Source: Pseudomonadota bacterium
GTDB taxonomy: Bacteria > Pseudomonadota > Alphaproteobacteria > Rhizobiales > Rhizobiaceae
Reading direction: 5' to 3'
DNA length: 32,160 nucleotides
Assembly (NCBI GenBank): GCA_023419535.1
Contig: JAEZXX010000111.1
Coordinates: 1-32,160 of the forward strand
The first letter of the stretch is position 1, and the number at the start of each line of letters is the position of its first letter. Positions 31,053 through 32,160 of the stretch are shown piece by piece. The notes beneath the pieces were generated by a model. It worked only from the letters and a program-made list of their open reading frames with translations, was not told the DNA's origin and did no database searches. A program made the translations under genes and the position numbers.

Positions 31053-32160
31053 ATGAAGAAGCTGATCGTCGGTTCCGGGGTTGCGGCGGGCGTCGTGGTC
31101 GTCGGCGTCTTCGCCGGCTACTGGCATTTCGCCGAGCTCCTTCCCGAACGGCAGGATTTCGTGTCGGCCCCGGCGCCTCAGGCTGTGGGCGAGCCGCCCG
31201 AGCCGGCCGCCGGGACCCCGCCGGCGCCGAGCGAAGCGGCCGACAGTCCGGCCCCCGAACCGGTGCGGAGCCCGGAGGCGCCGCAGGAGGCCGTCGCCAC
31301 CGAGCCGGAGGCGCCCGACGCGCCGAGTTTCGAGCTCCTGCGCGTCGAGCCGGACGGCTCGGCCGTGATCGCGGGGCGCGCCGCGCCCGGAACCGAGGTG
31401 CAGCTGCTGAACGACGGCGAGGTGGTGGGACGCGAGCGGGCCTCGCCCTCGGGCGATTTCGCCATGGCGCTGGCCGAGCCGCTTCCGGTCGGCGAACATG
31501 AACTGAGCCTTCGGGCGCAGGGCGAGGCGGGCGATCCGACCCCTTCGGCCGAGGCCGCCATCGTCAGCGTGCCCGAGCCCGGCCGCGAGGACGAGCTGCT
31601 CGTGGCGCTCGGCACGCCGAACGAGCCGACGCGCTTCCTGGAGCGTCCCGCCGCGCCCGAGGCACCGGCACCGGAGGCCGAGGCCGAAGCGGCTGCGGCC
31701 GGCTCGCCCGAACCGGTGGTCGCAGCGGCTGCGACCGCGGCGAGGGCCGCGGACGAACTGAGCGACACGCTCCGGGACGCCCTGTCCAGCGCGGCCGTCG
31801 AGATCGAAGGCGACCGCATCTACGTCGCCGGCACGACCCGGCCCGGCGGGCGCGTGCGCGTCTATCTCGACGACGCCTTCATCGCGGAAGGACAGGGCAC
31901 GGGCGGCGACTTCATCGCCGAGGGCCGCGCGGACGTGCCGGTCGGCTCGCACCGCGTGCGCGCGGACGAGATCGGCCCGGACGGATCGGTGGTCGCGCGC
32001 GTCGAGGTGCCGTTCGACCGGCCCGAGGGAGAGAGCATGGCCGCGCTCGCGCCCGGCATCCGCGGCGACGCCGAGCCGATGCAGGCGGTCGAGCCGCCGG
32101 ACGCACCGCCCGCACCGCCCGCGTCCCCCGCACCGCCTGCATCGCCCGCCGAGACCGAGG
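31053..32160 (+). CDS. Membrane-anchored Ig-like, Pro/Ala-rich protein (5' part)
   Basis: The frame from ATG 31053 is open to the window end (369 codons visible), so the gene continues beyond it. A membrane helix or uncleaved signal lies at about 3-23 (KKLIVGSGVAAGVVVVGVFAG). A Pro/Ala/Glu-rich linker (about 40-90) is followed by two beta-rich units with matching pattern: FELLRVEPDGSAVIAGRAAPGTEVQLLNDGEVVG...PVGEHELSLRA and VEIEGDRIYVAGTTRPGGRVRVYLDDAFIAEG...PVGSHRVRADE. These resemble bacterial Ig-like domains. Related rhizobial proteins often end in a LysM domain that binds peptidoglycan; that end is not visible here. Expected role: envelope or peptidoglycan attachment. It begins 110 bp after dcd. 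Confidence 0.8.
   Translation, partial: MKKLIVGSGVAAGVVVVGVFAGYWHFAELLPERQDFVSAPAPQAVGEPPEPAAGTPPAPSEAADSPAPEPVRSPEAPQEAVATEPEAPDAPSFELLRVEPDGSAVIAGRAAPGTEVQLLNDGEVVGRERASPSGDFAMALAEPLPVGEHELSLRAQGEAGDPTPSAEAAIVSVPEPGREDELLVALGTPNEPTRFLERPAAPEAPAPEAEAEAAAAGSPEPVVAAAATAARAADELSDTLRDALSSAAVEIEGDRIYVAGTTRPGGRVRVYLDDAFIAEGQGTGGDFIAEGRADVPVGSHRVRADEIGPDGSVVARVEVPFDRPEGESMAALAPGIRGDAEPMQAVEPPDAPPAPPASPAPPASPAETE

Overview
The window is very GC-rich chromosomal DNA from an alphaproteobacterium, most likely a member of Hyphomicrobiales (Rhizobiales). The evidence is the gene content: gcrA, rcdA and trcR, a long-form PstC/PstA pair, a double-length dCTP deaminase, and argD-argF-hslO. A SAM-II riboswitch ahead of metZ and short rhizobial-type intergenic palindromes point the same way. 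The genus cannot be fixed from this sequence. Base composition and gene spacing are uniform. I see no tRNA, rRNA, insertion sequence, prophage, integrase or CRISPR, so this reads as core genome rather than an island.

Left part (1-9526): the 3' end of a Sel1-repeat gene; efp and an inositol-monophosphatase gene; a tightly coupled MotA-like/OmpA-MotB-like pair that resembles a non-flagellar stator; a convergent ABC exporter; rpmE with a clear promoter and terminator; then rcdA and trcR transcribed divergently, and a small P-loop NTPase gene whose start codon lies in the loop of a 16-bp perfect hairpin.

Middle (9547-21136): on the minus strand a GH15 glucoamylase-like gene overlaps a glucose-dehydrogenase-like SDR gene. 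On the plus strand an uncharacterised one-pass membrane protein precedes the full phosphate regulon phoR-pstS-pstC-pstA-pstB-phoU-phoB. A PhoB box with a correctly placed -10 lies just before pstS, a strong 11-bp hairpin separates pstS from pstC, and several competing hairpins lie between pstB and phoU. PhoR, PhoU and PhoB sense and relay phosphate state, and PstSCAB imports phosphate.

Right part (21177-32160): a rhizobial-type repeat; a small secreted protein; gcrA followed closely by a DUF3297 gene; argD-argF-hslO with two GTGA overlaps, driven by a TTGACA/TATAGA promoter; a secreted alpha/beta hydrolase; metZ and apaG on the minus strand under a SAM-II riboswitch; a double-domain dcd; and the 5' part of a membrane-anchored Ig-like/Pro-Ala-rich protein that runs off the end.

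Most genes belong to known families. The main candidates for something less described are RNA-level and regulatory: the start-codon hairpin at 8965-9006, the pst hairpins, the GANTC cluster in the gcrA/argD intergenic region, the direct repeats over the trcR promoter, and the orphan stator-like pair. I found no clear new multigene system.
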